Shown one piece after another: positions 40,876 through 48,464 of a DNA stretch of 64,000 bases. The stretch is from a bacterium (lineage in GTDB: Bacteria; Desulfobacterota; Desulfocorpusculales; Desulfocorpusculum). Position numbers and translations under genes: made by a program. The stretch lies in NCBI GenBank assembly GCA_037481695.1, contig JBBFLE010000004.1, positions 222,724-286,723 on the forward strand, given 5' to 3'. Position 1 is the stretch's first letter; every line of letters begins with the position of its first letter. The notes beneath the pieces were generated by a model that worked only from the letters and a program-made list of their open reading frames with translations, had not been told where the DNA came from and made no database searches.

Positions 40876-43806
40876 ATGAATCCTCTTTGTATGACCTTTG
40901 CTGGAGTGGCCTTTTCCCTCATTTGCTCTCTTGCCTCCAGCCCCCAATCCTCCTGTTGGGCCCAGTCCAAGGAGCCTGTCCTGAGCCTCGAGACAGGCAC
41001 CCACACCGGTCGCATAACGGCCTTAGATGCGGATTCCTCCGGGCGGCTACTTGTGACCACGGCAACGGACAAGACCGCCAGGGTCTGGGACATCTCCCGC
41101 GGGGAAGAGCCGGTACTCTTGAACACCCTTCGCCCGCCCATAGGCCCGGGTATGGAGGGGAAGCTCTATGCAGTGGCCATCTCCCCTGACGCAAGGACAG
41201 TGGCCTGTGCAGGGCAAACGGGTAGGTCCTGGGAGGGGGAGACCTCCATTTACCTCTTCGATCCCACAACTGGGCAGCTTCTCAAGCGTCTTAAGGGACA
41301 GCGAAGCACAGTCCATCACCTGGCTTTTTCACCTGAAGGTAGGCTACTTGCAGCAATTCTGTTTAAGGGAGGGATAAGGCTCTTTAATTCTGAGGGCGAA
41401 CTTATTGCCAAGGACGAGCATTATGAAACTAAGGGCATGAGAGCCTGCTTCAATGCATCAGGCTCCCTCCTGGCCACCTCCTCCATGGACGGCCTGGTCC
41501 GAGTTTATGAAATCAAGGACCTTTGGGGGCAAAGGGGTGCTGTGCTTGACATCAGGCCGGTGTCCACTTTTCGACCTCAGGCAGGCAGGGTCCCCGTTGG
41601 AATCTCCTTCTCTCCTGACGGGAGCAAATTGGCTGTTGGGTTTCAGGACATTGCCAAGGTGGAAGTCCTGGAGCTGAGAACCACCACTCTCTCCCATGGA
41701 TTTGTACCTGACTGCTCGGGCATGGGCAGGAGCCGAAACCTCACCCTGGTTGCATGGTCTAGGGATGGCAGACATCTTTTTGCTGCTGGAGGATACGCAT
41801 CAAAGGGGGTCTGGCAGATCAGGAGGTGGGATCGGGGAGGAAGGGGCGATTACATAGACATGCCTGCCGGTCAGGGCCCAGTGTCGGACCTGGTTTCCCT
41901 TCCATCAGGTGACATGGCCTTTTCCACGTACGAGCCGGCCACCTTCGGGATCCTGGATGCAAGCGGCAGAAGGAGGCTCATCAAGGAGTCCCCGATTGCC
42001 AATCACAGGAGCAACCAAGACAACCTCTTAATTTCCCCGGACGGATGGACCGTTCAGTTCGCCTTCGAGGCCATGGGCAAGGCCCCATGCGTGTTTTCTG
42101 TGCCAGAAAGGAATCTCTCCGATCTCACCTACAGCCTCTTGGGAGGAATCAAGTCCGCTCTTACCATGAGTGCCCCGGTCACGGAGGGGACGGGCGTCAC
42201 GGACTGGAAGGGCTCCACGTCTCCCAAACTGGACGGCAAGCCGCTGCAGATCCCGGCTGGAGGGCTCTCGCGCTCCATGGTGGTGCTTCCCGACCTCTCA
42301 GGTTTCATCCTCGGGACGGACTGGTCCCTGACCCGGTACGACCGCAGCGGTAAGATAATCTGGAGCGTGCCCGTCAACTGTGCCTTTGCCGTGAACACCA
42401 ACGGAAGGGTCGTCGTGGGGGCCATGGGAGATGGGACCATTCGCTGGTATCGCGTATCGGACGGCCTGGAACTGCTGGCTCTCTTCCCGCACAAGGACCG
42501 AAAACGCTGGATCCTCTGGACACCTTCTGGGTACTATCACTCCTCGCCAGGGGGAGAGGACCTGATTGGATGGCACGTGAACCGGGGAAAGGACCGTGAG
42601 GGGGACTTCTTCCCGGCCTCGCGTTTTCGATCCATGTACGCCAGGCCCGATGTCATAGACAGCATCTATGTCACTCTGGATGAGAAGGAGGCCTTGCTGG
42701 CGGCCAACCGTGAATCAGGGCGGCAGGAGATCCAGCCTCCCTCTTTGGAGGAAAAACTTCCTCCTGTGGTGCGCATCCTCTCGCCTCTGGACAACACCGA
42801 GATCTCATCGCCCGCGGTGAGGATCAGTTACTCGGCCAGCAGTCAGGAGCCCCTTACCGGGCTCAGGGTCATGATAGATGGCAGACCGGCCCTGAAGGTG
42901 GATGACTCGAGCAAGATCAAGAGTTCGGGGGAACTTACCCTGTCCGTTCCTGCACGAGACCTGGAACTTTCCCTCATAGCCGAGAACCGCCATGCCCCCA
43001 GCGAGCCTGCCACAATCAGGCTCAGGTGGCGAGGTGCAGCGGCCAAGGAGGAGTTTCAGATCAAGCCCAAGCTCTACATCCTCGCCGTAGGGGTGAGCCA
43101 GTATCAGGACGAGGGGTTGAGGCTCGGGTTTGCGGCCAAGGATGCATTGGATTTCGGCAAGCTGTGGCAGCAGCAAGGGGTCATGTACGCAGGCGTGGAG
43201 GCCAGGATACTCACGGACGCCCAGGCCACCAAGGGAAACATCCTAGACGGGCTGGAGTGGCTCCAGAGACAGGTCACCCAGAAGGACGTGGCCATTCTCT
43301 TCTTCGCAGGTCACGGCATCAATGACCCCAACGGGATGTTCTACTTCCTGCCCGTAGATGCCGACATCGAGAAACTCAAGCGCACGGGGATCTCCCAGGC
43401 GGACATAACCTCCACGGTGGCCACTCTGGCGGGCAAGGTCCTGGTCTTCATGGACGCCTGCCACTCAGGAAACCTCATGGGCAAGCTCAAGCGAAGGGCG
43501 GCCCTGGACGTGACATCCGTGATCAACGAGCTGGCCAGCGCCGAAAACGGAGCCATTGTCTTCTCCTCGGCCACCGGGAGGCAGTATTCACTAGAGAACC
43601 CAGATTGGAGAAATGGGGCCTTTACCCTGGCCTTGCTAGAAGGCATAAGGGGAAAGGCAGATTTTAGGGGAAGCGGCAGGATAACGGTCAACATGCTGGA
43701 CCTCTATGTCTCAGAGAGGGTCAAGGAGCTCACAGAGGGTAAACAAACTCCGACCACGGTAAAGCCGCCCAATGTCCCGGACTTCCCCGTGGCCTTGAGG
43801 AGGTGA
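40876..43806 (+). CDS. secreted WD40-repeat protein with C-terminal caspase-like (orthocaspase) domain
   Basis: 976 aa. A signal peptide (MTFAGVAFSLICSLASSPQ) leads to seven or so WD40-like repeats over residues about 50-550 (GRITALDADSSGRLLVTTATDKTARVWDIS, then STVHHLAFSPEGRLLAA), a linker domain, and a C14 peptidase domain from about 730 (LYILAVGVSQYQ). The catalytic His813 (FFAGHG) and Cys862 (DACHSG) are intact. It lies alone, behind a candidate promoter and an AGGAGG site, and may be exported. Function in bacteria of such WD40-orthocaspases is largely unknown; roles in signalling or cell death are proposed for relatives. Confidence 0.9.
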   Translation: MNPLCMTFAGVAFSLICSLASSPQSSCWAQSKEPVLSLETGTHTGRITALDADSSGRLLVTTATDKTARVWDISRGEEPVLLNTLRPPIGPGMEGKLYAVAISPDARTVACAGQTGRSWEGETSIYLFDPTTGQLLKRLKGQRSTVHHLAFSPEGRLLAAILFKGGIRLFNSEGELIAKDEHYETKGMRACFNASGSLLATSSMDGLVRVYEIKDLWGQRGAVLDIRPVSTFRPQAGRVPVGISFSPDGSKLAVGFQDIAKVEVLELRTTTLSHGFVPDCSGMGRSRNLTLVAWSRDGRHLFAAGGYASKGVWQIRRWDRGGRGDYIDMPAGQGPVSDLVSLPSGDMAFSTYEPATFGILDASGRRRLIKESPIANHRSNQDNLLISPDGWTVQFAFEAMGKAPCVFSVPERNLSDLTYSLLGGIKSALTMSAPVTEGTGVTDWKGSTSPKLDGKPLQIPAGGLSRSMVVLPDLSGFILGTDWSLTRYDRSGKIIWSVPVNCAFAVNTNGRVVVGAMGDGTIRWYRVSDGLELLALFPHKDRKRWILWTPSGYYHSSPGGEDLIGWHVNRGKDREGDFFPASRFRSMYARPDVIDSIYVTLDEKEALLAANRESGRQEIQPPSLEEKLPPVVRILSPLDNTEISSPAVRISYSASSQEPLTGLRVMIDGRPALKVDDSSKIKSSGELTLSVPARDLELSLIAENRHAPSEPATIRLRWRGAAAKEEFQIKPKLYILAVGVSQYQDEGLRLGFAAKDALDFGKLWQQQGVMYAGVEARILTDAQATKGNILDGLEWLQRQVTQKDVAILFFAGHGINDPNGMFYFLPVDADIEKLKRTGISQADITSTVATLAGKVLVFMDACHSGNLMGKLKRRAALDVTSVINELASAENGAIVFSSATGRQYSLENPDWRNGAFTLALLEGIRGKADFRGSGRITVNMLDLYVSERVKELTEGKQTPTTVKPPNVPDFPVALRR

Positions 43807-44346
43807 AAGTAGCACAGGCACTCTTCATCCTGCTTACTGCTTTTTCAATGTAATACCCCAGGGGGCCTTCCTGATAGGCCTGTCCAAGCGTTCTAATACC
43901 CTGTCCCCCTTGAAGCAGTTGGTGCTTTTGTGATAGGGAACTCCCCTCTGACCAATCGGAGGACATATGATGATGGAGAAGAAGTTGGCAGTAGCGGTTG
44001 TGGGGGGAGGTGGGTCCGAGGCCGAGCGTGGCGAAAAGAAGGGGCCAGCTGAGGTCCACCCAGGCTTACCTGGGCGGTAAAGTGTGGATGAGCAAATTAG
44101 GGCCATTGTAGAAGCTGCCAGGCCCTCAGGGTGTCGCCCAAGGCATATTGGCTAAGCAAACACAAGCTGGCTCAGGGCAGGCTGAAGAACCTGGGCCTCA
44201 AGAGGGGAGCTCGCAGTCTGATGCAACAGAAGGGCTTTTTCCATCAGAAAAAGTGTCTCGACAAAAGGGGTAAAGCGCACCGTCGATTGACGCCCGAGTC
44301 ATCAGGGAACTAAAATATAAAAATCGAAGATAGCCTTAACCGGGCC

Positions 44347-44371
44347 CCGCCGATTGCGGCGGTTTTGGTTT
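44347..44371 (+). terminator. possible rho-independent terminator
   Basis: CCGCCG-ATTG-CGGCGG (44347-44362) followed by TTTTGGTTTC on the plus strand. Could end the caspase transcript or a small RNA from the preceding gene-free region. Confidence 0.4.
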
Positions 44372-44377
44372 CAAGTG

Positions 44378-44408
44378 AGACCCCAGGAAGATCCTATACC
44401 TGGGGTCT
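44378..44408. repeat. inverted repeat upstream of DUF486 gene
   Basis: Perfect 10-bp arms AGACCCCAGG (44378-44387) and CCTGGGGTCT (44399-44408) with an 11-nt loop. No T-tract on either strand; possible leader structure for the gene starting 48 bp further on. Confidence 0.45.
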
Positions 44409-44456
44409 TGTCCGTTGGAGGGCCAAGCTCACATTTAGAAGGAGATGGAGTTTTGG

Positions 44457-44804
44457 ATGAAGCTGCTGCCTGTGTTGCTACTTGTCTTCTCGAATCTCTT
44501 TATGACCTACGCCTGGTACGGCCATTTGAAGGACATGCGCGCAAAGCCTTTACTGATGGTCATAGCCTTGAGCTGGAGCATTGCCTTCTTTGAATATTGC
44601 CTGCAGGTACCGGCCAACCGAATGGGAAGTGCATACTTCACCCTGCCACAGCTCAAGGTAATGCAGGAGATAGTGGCCATGGTGGTTTTCGCAGGCTTCT
44701 GCTTTTTTTACATGCGGCAGAACCTTACCTGGGATTTCCTTTGGGCAAGCCTTTGTCTGGCAGGAGCGGCCTTCTTCATGTTCCGCAATATGCCCTTGAA
44801 CTGA
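44457..44804 (+). CDS. DUF486 / DMT-superfamily small membrane protein
   Basis: About 115 aa with four membrane helices. The family start KLLPVLLLVFSNLFMTYAWYGHLK is clear, with SIAFFEYCLQVPANRMG and FMRQNL-type C-terminal features. Function unknown; possible small-solute transporter. The ATG at 44457 has GGAG 6 nt upstream, whereas the upstream in-frame ATG at 44445 is directly behind AAGGAG. Confidence 0.88.
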   Translation: MKLLPVLLLVFSNLFMTYAWYGHLKDMRAKPLLMVIALSWSIAFFEYCLQVPANRMGSAYFTLPQLKVMQEIVAMVVFAGFCFFYMRQNLTWDFLWASLCLAGAAFFMFRNMPLN

Positions 44805-45151
44805 CAAGCACACATGCTAGATCTCCGGAGCCCCCAGCAGATTTAGGGACACTCGTGTGCTGAAGCTCGTCCCACTTTACCTTGGGCTCATGGCTGGAAG
44901 ATGGAAGCAAGGGCCAAGACTACCCTTCCCATCAAACCTTCCAAAGCAACATTGATTGCCGAGAGGGCATGGATGCTGGTAAAAAAATGGACTGGATCAA
45001 GGCCAAAGAAACAGTCTCTTTCTTATATGTCACTCGCAAAGGCTCTTGAATCGTGATATCTTGAGGCATCTTTTGCCTTGCAGGGCTTTAGCTTACAGGA
45101 TTTTTCAGCCTGGGGCTCATAAGTATCGGTTTTCTTTTGAGGGGGCATGCC
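44805..45151. other. 347-bp gene-free region
   Basis: Between the DUF486 gene and the flavoprotein gene. A minus-strand frame (45023-45826) overlaps here but is a shadow of the flavoprotein. No clear promoter or hairpin. Confidence 0.3.
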
Positions 45152-45790
45152 ATGACCATCAACATTCTGGGAGTATGTGCCAGCCCAGTAGAGGGAGGCA
45201 ACACAGAGGTTTTCCTGCGCAGGGCCTTGGATGCCGCCCAAGCCGAGGCCGGGGTTAAGACCACGTTGGTTGCTCTTGCCAAGAAGCGCGTAGAGGGATG
45301 TAAACACTGCAATTGGTGCATGAGCAAACAAACCCCCAAAGATTTCTGCGCTCAAAAGGACTATATGGCTGAAATATACCCCTTGGTCCTGAGGGCAGAG
45401 GTCTTGTTGCTGGCAACCCCGGTTTACATAGGCAGGCTTTCGGGGTATTTGGCCAATTTCATGGACCGGCTCAGGGCCTTTATCTATGGAAAGGTCTACA
45501 AAGGGCCCCTGGTAAATAAGGTGGGGGGAGCCTTGGCCGTAGGCTGGTACAGACACGCAGGAATCGAGACAGCCCTCCAGAGCGTGGTTGCGGGTTTTCT
45601 CACCCTGGGCATGATCCCGGTGAACACACCCCATTGCCCATGGGGAGCCCCGGCTGTGGCCTCCCGAGGAGGAACTGGCACTTTTGACAAGAAGCTGCGC
45701 CATGGGGTGCTTGAGGACGCCTGGGGGCTGGAGGCAGCAGAAGCCTTGGCAAGAAGAGCCGTTTATCTGGCACGAAAGCTCAATGCCTGA
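45152..45790 (+). CDS. iron-sulfur flavoprotein / NADPH-dependent FMN reductase family
   Basis: 212 aa flavodoxin-like fold. FMN phosphate-binding region GVCASPVEGGNTEVFLR at the N-terminus and the cysteine cluster CKHCNWCMSKQTPKDFC at about residues 50-66, spaced like the [4Fe-4S] site of archaeal and anaerobe iron-sulfur flavoproteins. ATPVYIGRLSGYLANFMDRL is typical of the family. It probably carries electrons between ferredoxin-type donors and oxygen or quinone-like acceptors. GAGGGGG precedes the ATG. Stand-alone gene. Confidence 0.85.
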   Translation: MTINILGVCASPVEGGNTEVFLRRALDAAQAEAGVKTTLVALAKKRVEGCKHCNWCMSKQTPKDFCAQKDYMAEIYPLVLRAEVLLLATPVYIGRLSGYLANFMDRLRAFIYGKVYKGPLVNKVGGALAVGWYRHAGIETALQSVVAGFLTLGMIPVNTPHCPWGAPAVASRGGTGTFDKKLRHGVLEDAWGLEAAEALARRAVYLARKLNA

Positions 45791-46081
45791 TGAGATCCAC
45801 CCGGTCCTGCACTGGACATAGAGCATCTACAGGGCGATAATCTCACCATAAGAGATGCGCACTTTGCATGGCTATAAAACTCCGCTCGAGGCTTTAGGTC
45901 TGGGCTCCCAAGCAGGCTGGCTTTTCCCAAGCGTGCAGATTCATCATCTTTAGCGGAGAAAGATCGCAAGGGGCTTTCAGGGATTGCTGAACTCAATTCA
46001 ATACAGTAGGCCTGTATCAGCCATAAGGGGAGATGATCAAGGCAGGGGGCTTCAAGCCCTCAATTCACATGAGAGGGGCTC

Positions 46082-47287
46082 ATGGATCCTATAGACTTGC
46101 AAGAAGTGGAAGAAGCTGCAGAGGAGAAAAGTTTTGCCGAGCTCTTGGCGGAAACCCAGTTGGAGCGTGAGCGTTTGGAGCGGGGCCAGCGGGTGGAGGG
46201 AGTCGTGGTGCAGATAACCCCAGAATGGGTCTTCTTGGACATGGGAGGCAAGAGCGAGGGCGTGATTGACCGCAAGGAATTCCTGGATGAGCAGGGAAAG
46301 TTAACTGTTCGGGTGGGTGACACGGTTGGAGCCTATTATTTGGCCATGCGCAACAACGAGAGGATCTTCACCACACGAATCACAGGAGGTCAGGCTGCCA
46401 GGAACTTCCTCCAGGAGGCGTACAGAAATGCCATCCCCGTGGAGGGATCAGTAGAGAGAGAGGTGAAAGGAGGTTTTGAGATAAAGGTTGCAGGCGGCCT
46501 CAAGGGCTTTTGCCCTTTCTCCCACATGGAACTTTACAGGGTGGCCGATCCATCTACATTTCTGGGCCGACGGCTGGAGTTCAGGATCATAGATTATGCC
46601 GATGGGGGAAGGCGTCTGGTCTTATCCAGAAGAGCCCTCTTGGAGGAACAGAAGGCCCAGCGCAAAGAGGAGCTTAAAGAGCTAATCAAGGAAGGCATGT
46701 TAGTCAAGGGAAAAGTTGTTTCCATAAGGGACTTTGGAGCTTTCCTGGACATCGGTGGCGTTCAGGGCCTGCTTCCTGTATCGGAGGTGGCACTGGAAAG
46801 GGTTCAGCGCATAAAGGATCACCTGAGTATCGGCCAGGAGCTGGAAGTGGTTATTCTTCAACTGGATTGGGAAAAGGACCGTATCACCTTGAGCCTCAGA
46901 CAGACTCTTCCGGATCCTTGGGAAAATGTGGCCCAACGCTATCCCGAAGGCTCCAGGCACACAGGCAAGATTGTCAGATTGACGGCCTTTGGCGCCTTTG
47001 TCTCCTTGGAGCCTGGCTTAGACGGCCTGATCCACCTTTCACGTCTGGGAGCTGGAAAGCGTATAAGCCATCCCAAGGAGGTTCTTTCCCAGGGGCAGGA
47101 AGTGACGGTGAAGGTGGAATCTCTGGACCCGGAGAGGAAAAGGCTCTCCCTTTCTCTGGCAGATGAGCAAGATCAAGAGGAAAGCTCAGAATCCCAGATT
47201 CTGGAGGATTACAAGAAAAAGGCAGTTACTTCCCCTGTCACTTTTGGTGACCTACTAAAGGAAAAGCTGACATCCCAGCCTGAATGA
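46082..47287 (+). CDS. S1 RNA-binding domain protein, short ribosomal S1-like
   Basis: 401 aa with four S1 domains starting near residues 35, 120, 200 and 285 (GQRVEGVVVQITPEWVFLDMGG, GGFEIKVAGGLKGFCPFSHME, GMLVKGKVVSIRDFGAFLDIG, GSRHTGKIVRLTAFGAFVSLEP). Full ribosomal protein S1 of Gram-negatives has six; this shorter form resembles the paralogues that occur in Desulfobacterota and Firmicutes. Probably binds mRNA. Unstructured acidic N- and C-termini. Start at the ATG after GAGAGGGG. Confidence 0.88.
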   Translation: MDPIDLQEVEEAAEEKSFAELLAETQLERERLERGQRVEGVVVQITPEWVFLDMGGKSEGVIDRKEFLDEQGKLTVRVGDTVGAYYLAMRNNERIFTTRITGGQAARNFLQEAYRNAIPVEGSVEREVKGGFEIKVAGGLKGFCPFSHMELYRVADPSTFLGRRLEFRIIDYADGGRRLVLSRRALLEEQKAQRKEELKELIKEGMLVKGKVVSIRDFGAFLDIGGVQGLLPVSEVALERVQRIKDHLSIGQELEVVILQLDWEKDRITLSLRQTLPDPWENVAQRYPEGSRHTGKIVRLTAFGAFVSLEPGLDGLIHLSRLGAGKRISHPKEVLSQGQEVTVKVESLDPERKRLSLSLADEQDQEESSESQILEDYKKKAVTSPVTFGDLLKEKLTSQPE

Positions 47288-47303
47288 TCCCAATGGGGAA
47301 TCC

Positions 47304-47464
47304 GGGGCGGATCCTGATGAGCCGCCCCAAAGATTCCAACTGGCTGAGGCCCCAAGCAAACGATAATCTGTTTGTATTTCCAGCCCGCATTATTCACCTG
47401 TGGCAGGTGATGGGGGCTAACAATGCTCCAGTGTGAGGCCCTAGGGGCCAAGCCCCCGCCTCAC
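47304..47464. repeat. cluster of hairpins between converging genes
   Basis: GGGGCGG...CCGCCCC (47304-47328) and the nested GTGAGGC..GGGGC-caa-GCCCC-c-GCCTCAC (47433-47464) flank a CACCTG-TGG-CAGGTG hairpin. They separate the converging S1 and superoxide-reductase-like genes, so probably act as two-way terminators, despite weak T-tracts. Confidence 0.45.
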
Positions 47465-47484
47465 TTATCTGCCAACAGCCCGCT

Positions 47485-47874
47485 CTAACTCACCTGTATA
47501 TCCAAGACAGCCATTCCTTTGCTTCCATGCTTGTTGCAGCTTGCCTGGGCTGCCACACGAAGAGGACTTTGTGCAGGGATTTTTATCTCCCTTACAAAGT
47601 TAGGACCTTCGGGAAGCTTGGCAGGAGAAAAGTCCCACCTGGCTGTTTCTTTTTCGTTTACCATCACACGGGCCCACTCTATGAAATGTGAAGAGGAATT
47701 GCTGTTATGTGTGAAGGTTATCCTTAGGGTGATCTCTTCTCCTTTCTTGGCACTGGCAGGCCCCTGGATGGAGGCACCTGCCTTGTCGGCATGGGCCCGG
47801 CCAGGTACAAACAGGCTTACACCTAAACCCAAGAGCAATAACGTGAATTCTCTTCTGCCTAGATCTGTTCCCAT
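47485..47874 (-). CDS. Tat-exported superoxide-reductase/desulfoferrodoxin-like protein
   Basis: About 129 aa. A twin-arginine signal peptide (LGRREFTLLLLGLGVSLF) is followed by a small beta-domain with THNSNSSSHFIEWARV and the ending SCNKHGSKG, which recall the His ligands and CN-x-HG of the superoxide-reductase iron centre. Only two or three of the usual four histidines can be placed, so enzymatic activity is uncertain. Periplasmic location via the Tat system of tatB/tatC is expected. The ATG at 47874 has GGAGG upstream. Confidence 0.7.
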   Translation of the reverse strand: MGTDLGRREFTLLLLGLGVSLFVPGRAHADKAGASIQGPASAKKGEEITLRITFTHNSNSSSHFIEWARVMVNEKETARWDFSPAKLPEGPNFVREIKIPAQSPLRVAAQASCNKHGSKGMAVLDIQVS

Positions 47875-47933
47875 CGTGTGGACCTCCACTGGAGAAGTTT
47901 TTGAGTCTTTTTTTCATCCATGGACACGATCAC

Positions 47934-48161
47934 TCAATCCTCAAGGACCTTTAGAACATAGGTGGAGTAGGAGGTCACAAATCCATCTGCCAAAACCTTG
48001 CGCACAACGCTGGTCTTAAAGACCTTGCCATTGTCCTCGTATATGGTGTACCTGGCACCCACTCGAGGCGGCTCTTTTTCCCAACCCACCCTCTGTGTCC
48101 CCTCCGGGAATTCTCCTTCACCAGTGCCTTTCACTTTCTGGAGAAGCACCTTCCTGAACAT
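47934..48161 (-). CDS. small hypothetical protein, paralogue A of an AOR-linked pair
   Basis: About 75 aa. Key residues W-E-x2-PP-x-V-G-x-RY-x2-Y-x3-GK-x3-TS-x-V-x-K then STY-x-LK also occur, in the same order, in the small protein at 50708-50962. The ATG at 48161 has GGAG 6 nt upstream; the upstream reading frame extends back inside moaD. Overlaps nothing, but follows moaD closely in the same direction. Not recognised; possible small regulatory or RNA-binding protein. Confidence 0.6.
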   Translation of the reverse strand: MFRKVLLQKVKGTGEGEFPEGTQRVGWEKEPPRVGARYTIYEDNGKVFKTSVVRKVLADGFVTSYSTYVLKVLED

Positions 48162-48183
48162 GGCAAACTCCATCTCAAATCCA

Positions 48184-48456
48184 TCATCCCCCTTCCACCG
48201 GGGGAAAAAGTACCAAGATGTCGCCTTCGCACAGGGAATACGAGAGGGAAGCGTGCCGCCCGTTAACCAGTACAACCTTTGCTGTATCTTCAGGAATTCC
48301 CAGGGCTTCTATGGCCGAGGCTACGGTGGCCCCCCATGGCAACACCAGAAGAAAAGGCCCTGCCTCGGCAGGAGCATACCTGCTCAAGGTGGAATAAAGC
48401 CTTACCTGAACACGAACTGATTCTTTTTCCTTGCCCGATTCCCTGGGTCTTACCAT
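48184..48456 (-). CDS. MoaD/ThiS family sulfur-carrier protein
   Basis: About 90 aa with the ubiquitin-like fold and the functional C-terminal Gly-Gly (VLFPPVEGG). Used to donate sulfur for molybdopterin synthesis. It begins 8 bp after the AOR stop, so is in the same operon; MoaD-AOR pairings are common for tungsten enzymes. GAGGGG precedes the ATG at 48456. The longer frame to 48522 is not supported. Confidence 0.88.
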   Translation of the reverse strand: MVRPRESGKEKESVRVQVRLYSTLSRYAPAEAGPFLLVLPWGATVASAIEALGIPEDTAKVVLVNGRHASLSYSLCEGDILVLFPPVEGG

Positions 48457-48464
48457 TCTACCCC

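Larger units (their letters stand above)
43807..44456. other. 650-bp region without a supported gene
   Basis: Two open frames (43834-44106 minus, 44131-44313 plus) lack ribosome sites and recognisable sequence. A terminator-like hairpin and a second inverted repeat lie near 44347-44408. The stretch may hold a decayed gene or a small RNA. Confidence 0.4.

Noticed and set aside
43834..44106. 90-codon minus-strand frame in the gene-free region
   Set aside because: Low-complexity start and no ribosome site; a few plausible residues at its end are not enough.
44131..44313. 60-codon plus-strand frame
   Set aside because: Basic composition but no ribosome site and no family; reported only as part of the gene-free region.
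45023..45826. 267-codon minus-strand frame opposite the iron-sulfur flavoprotein
   Set aside because: Antisense shadow of a clearly conserved gene; no ribosome site or family.
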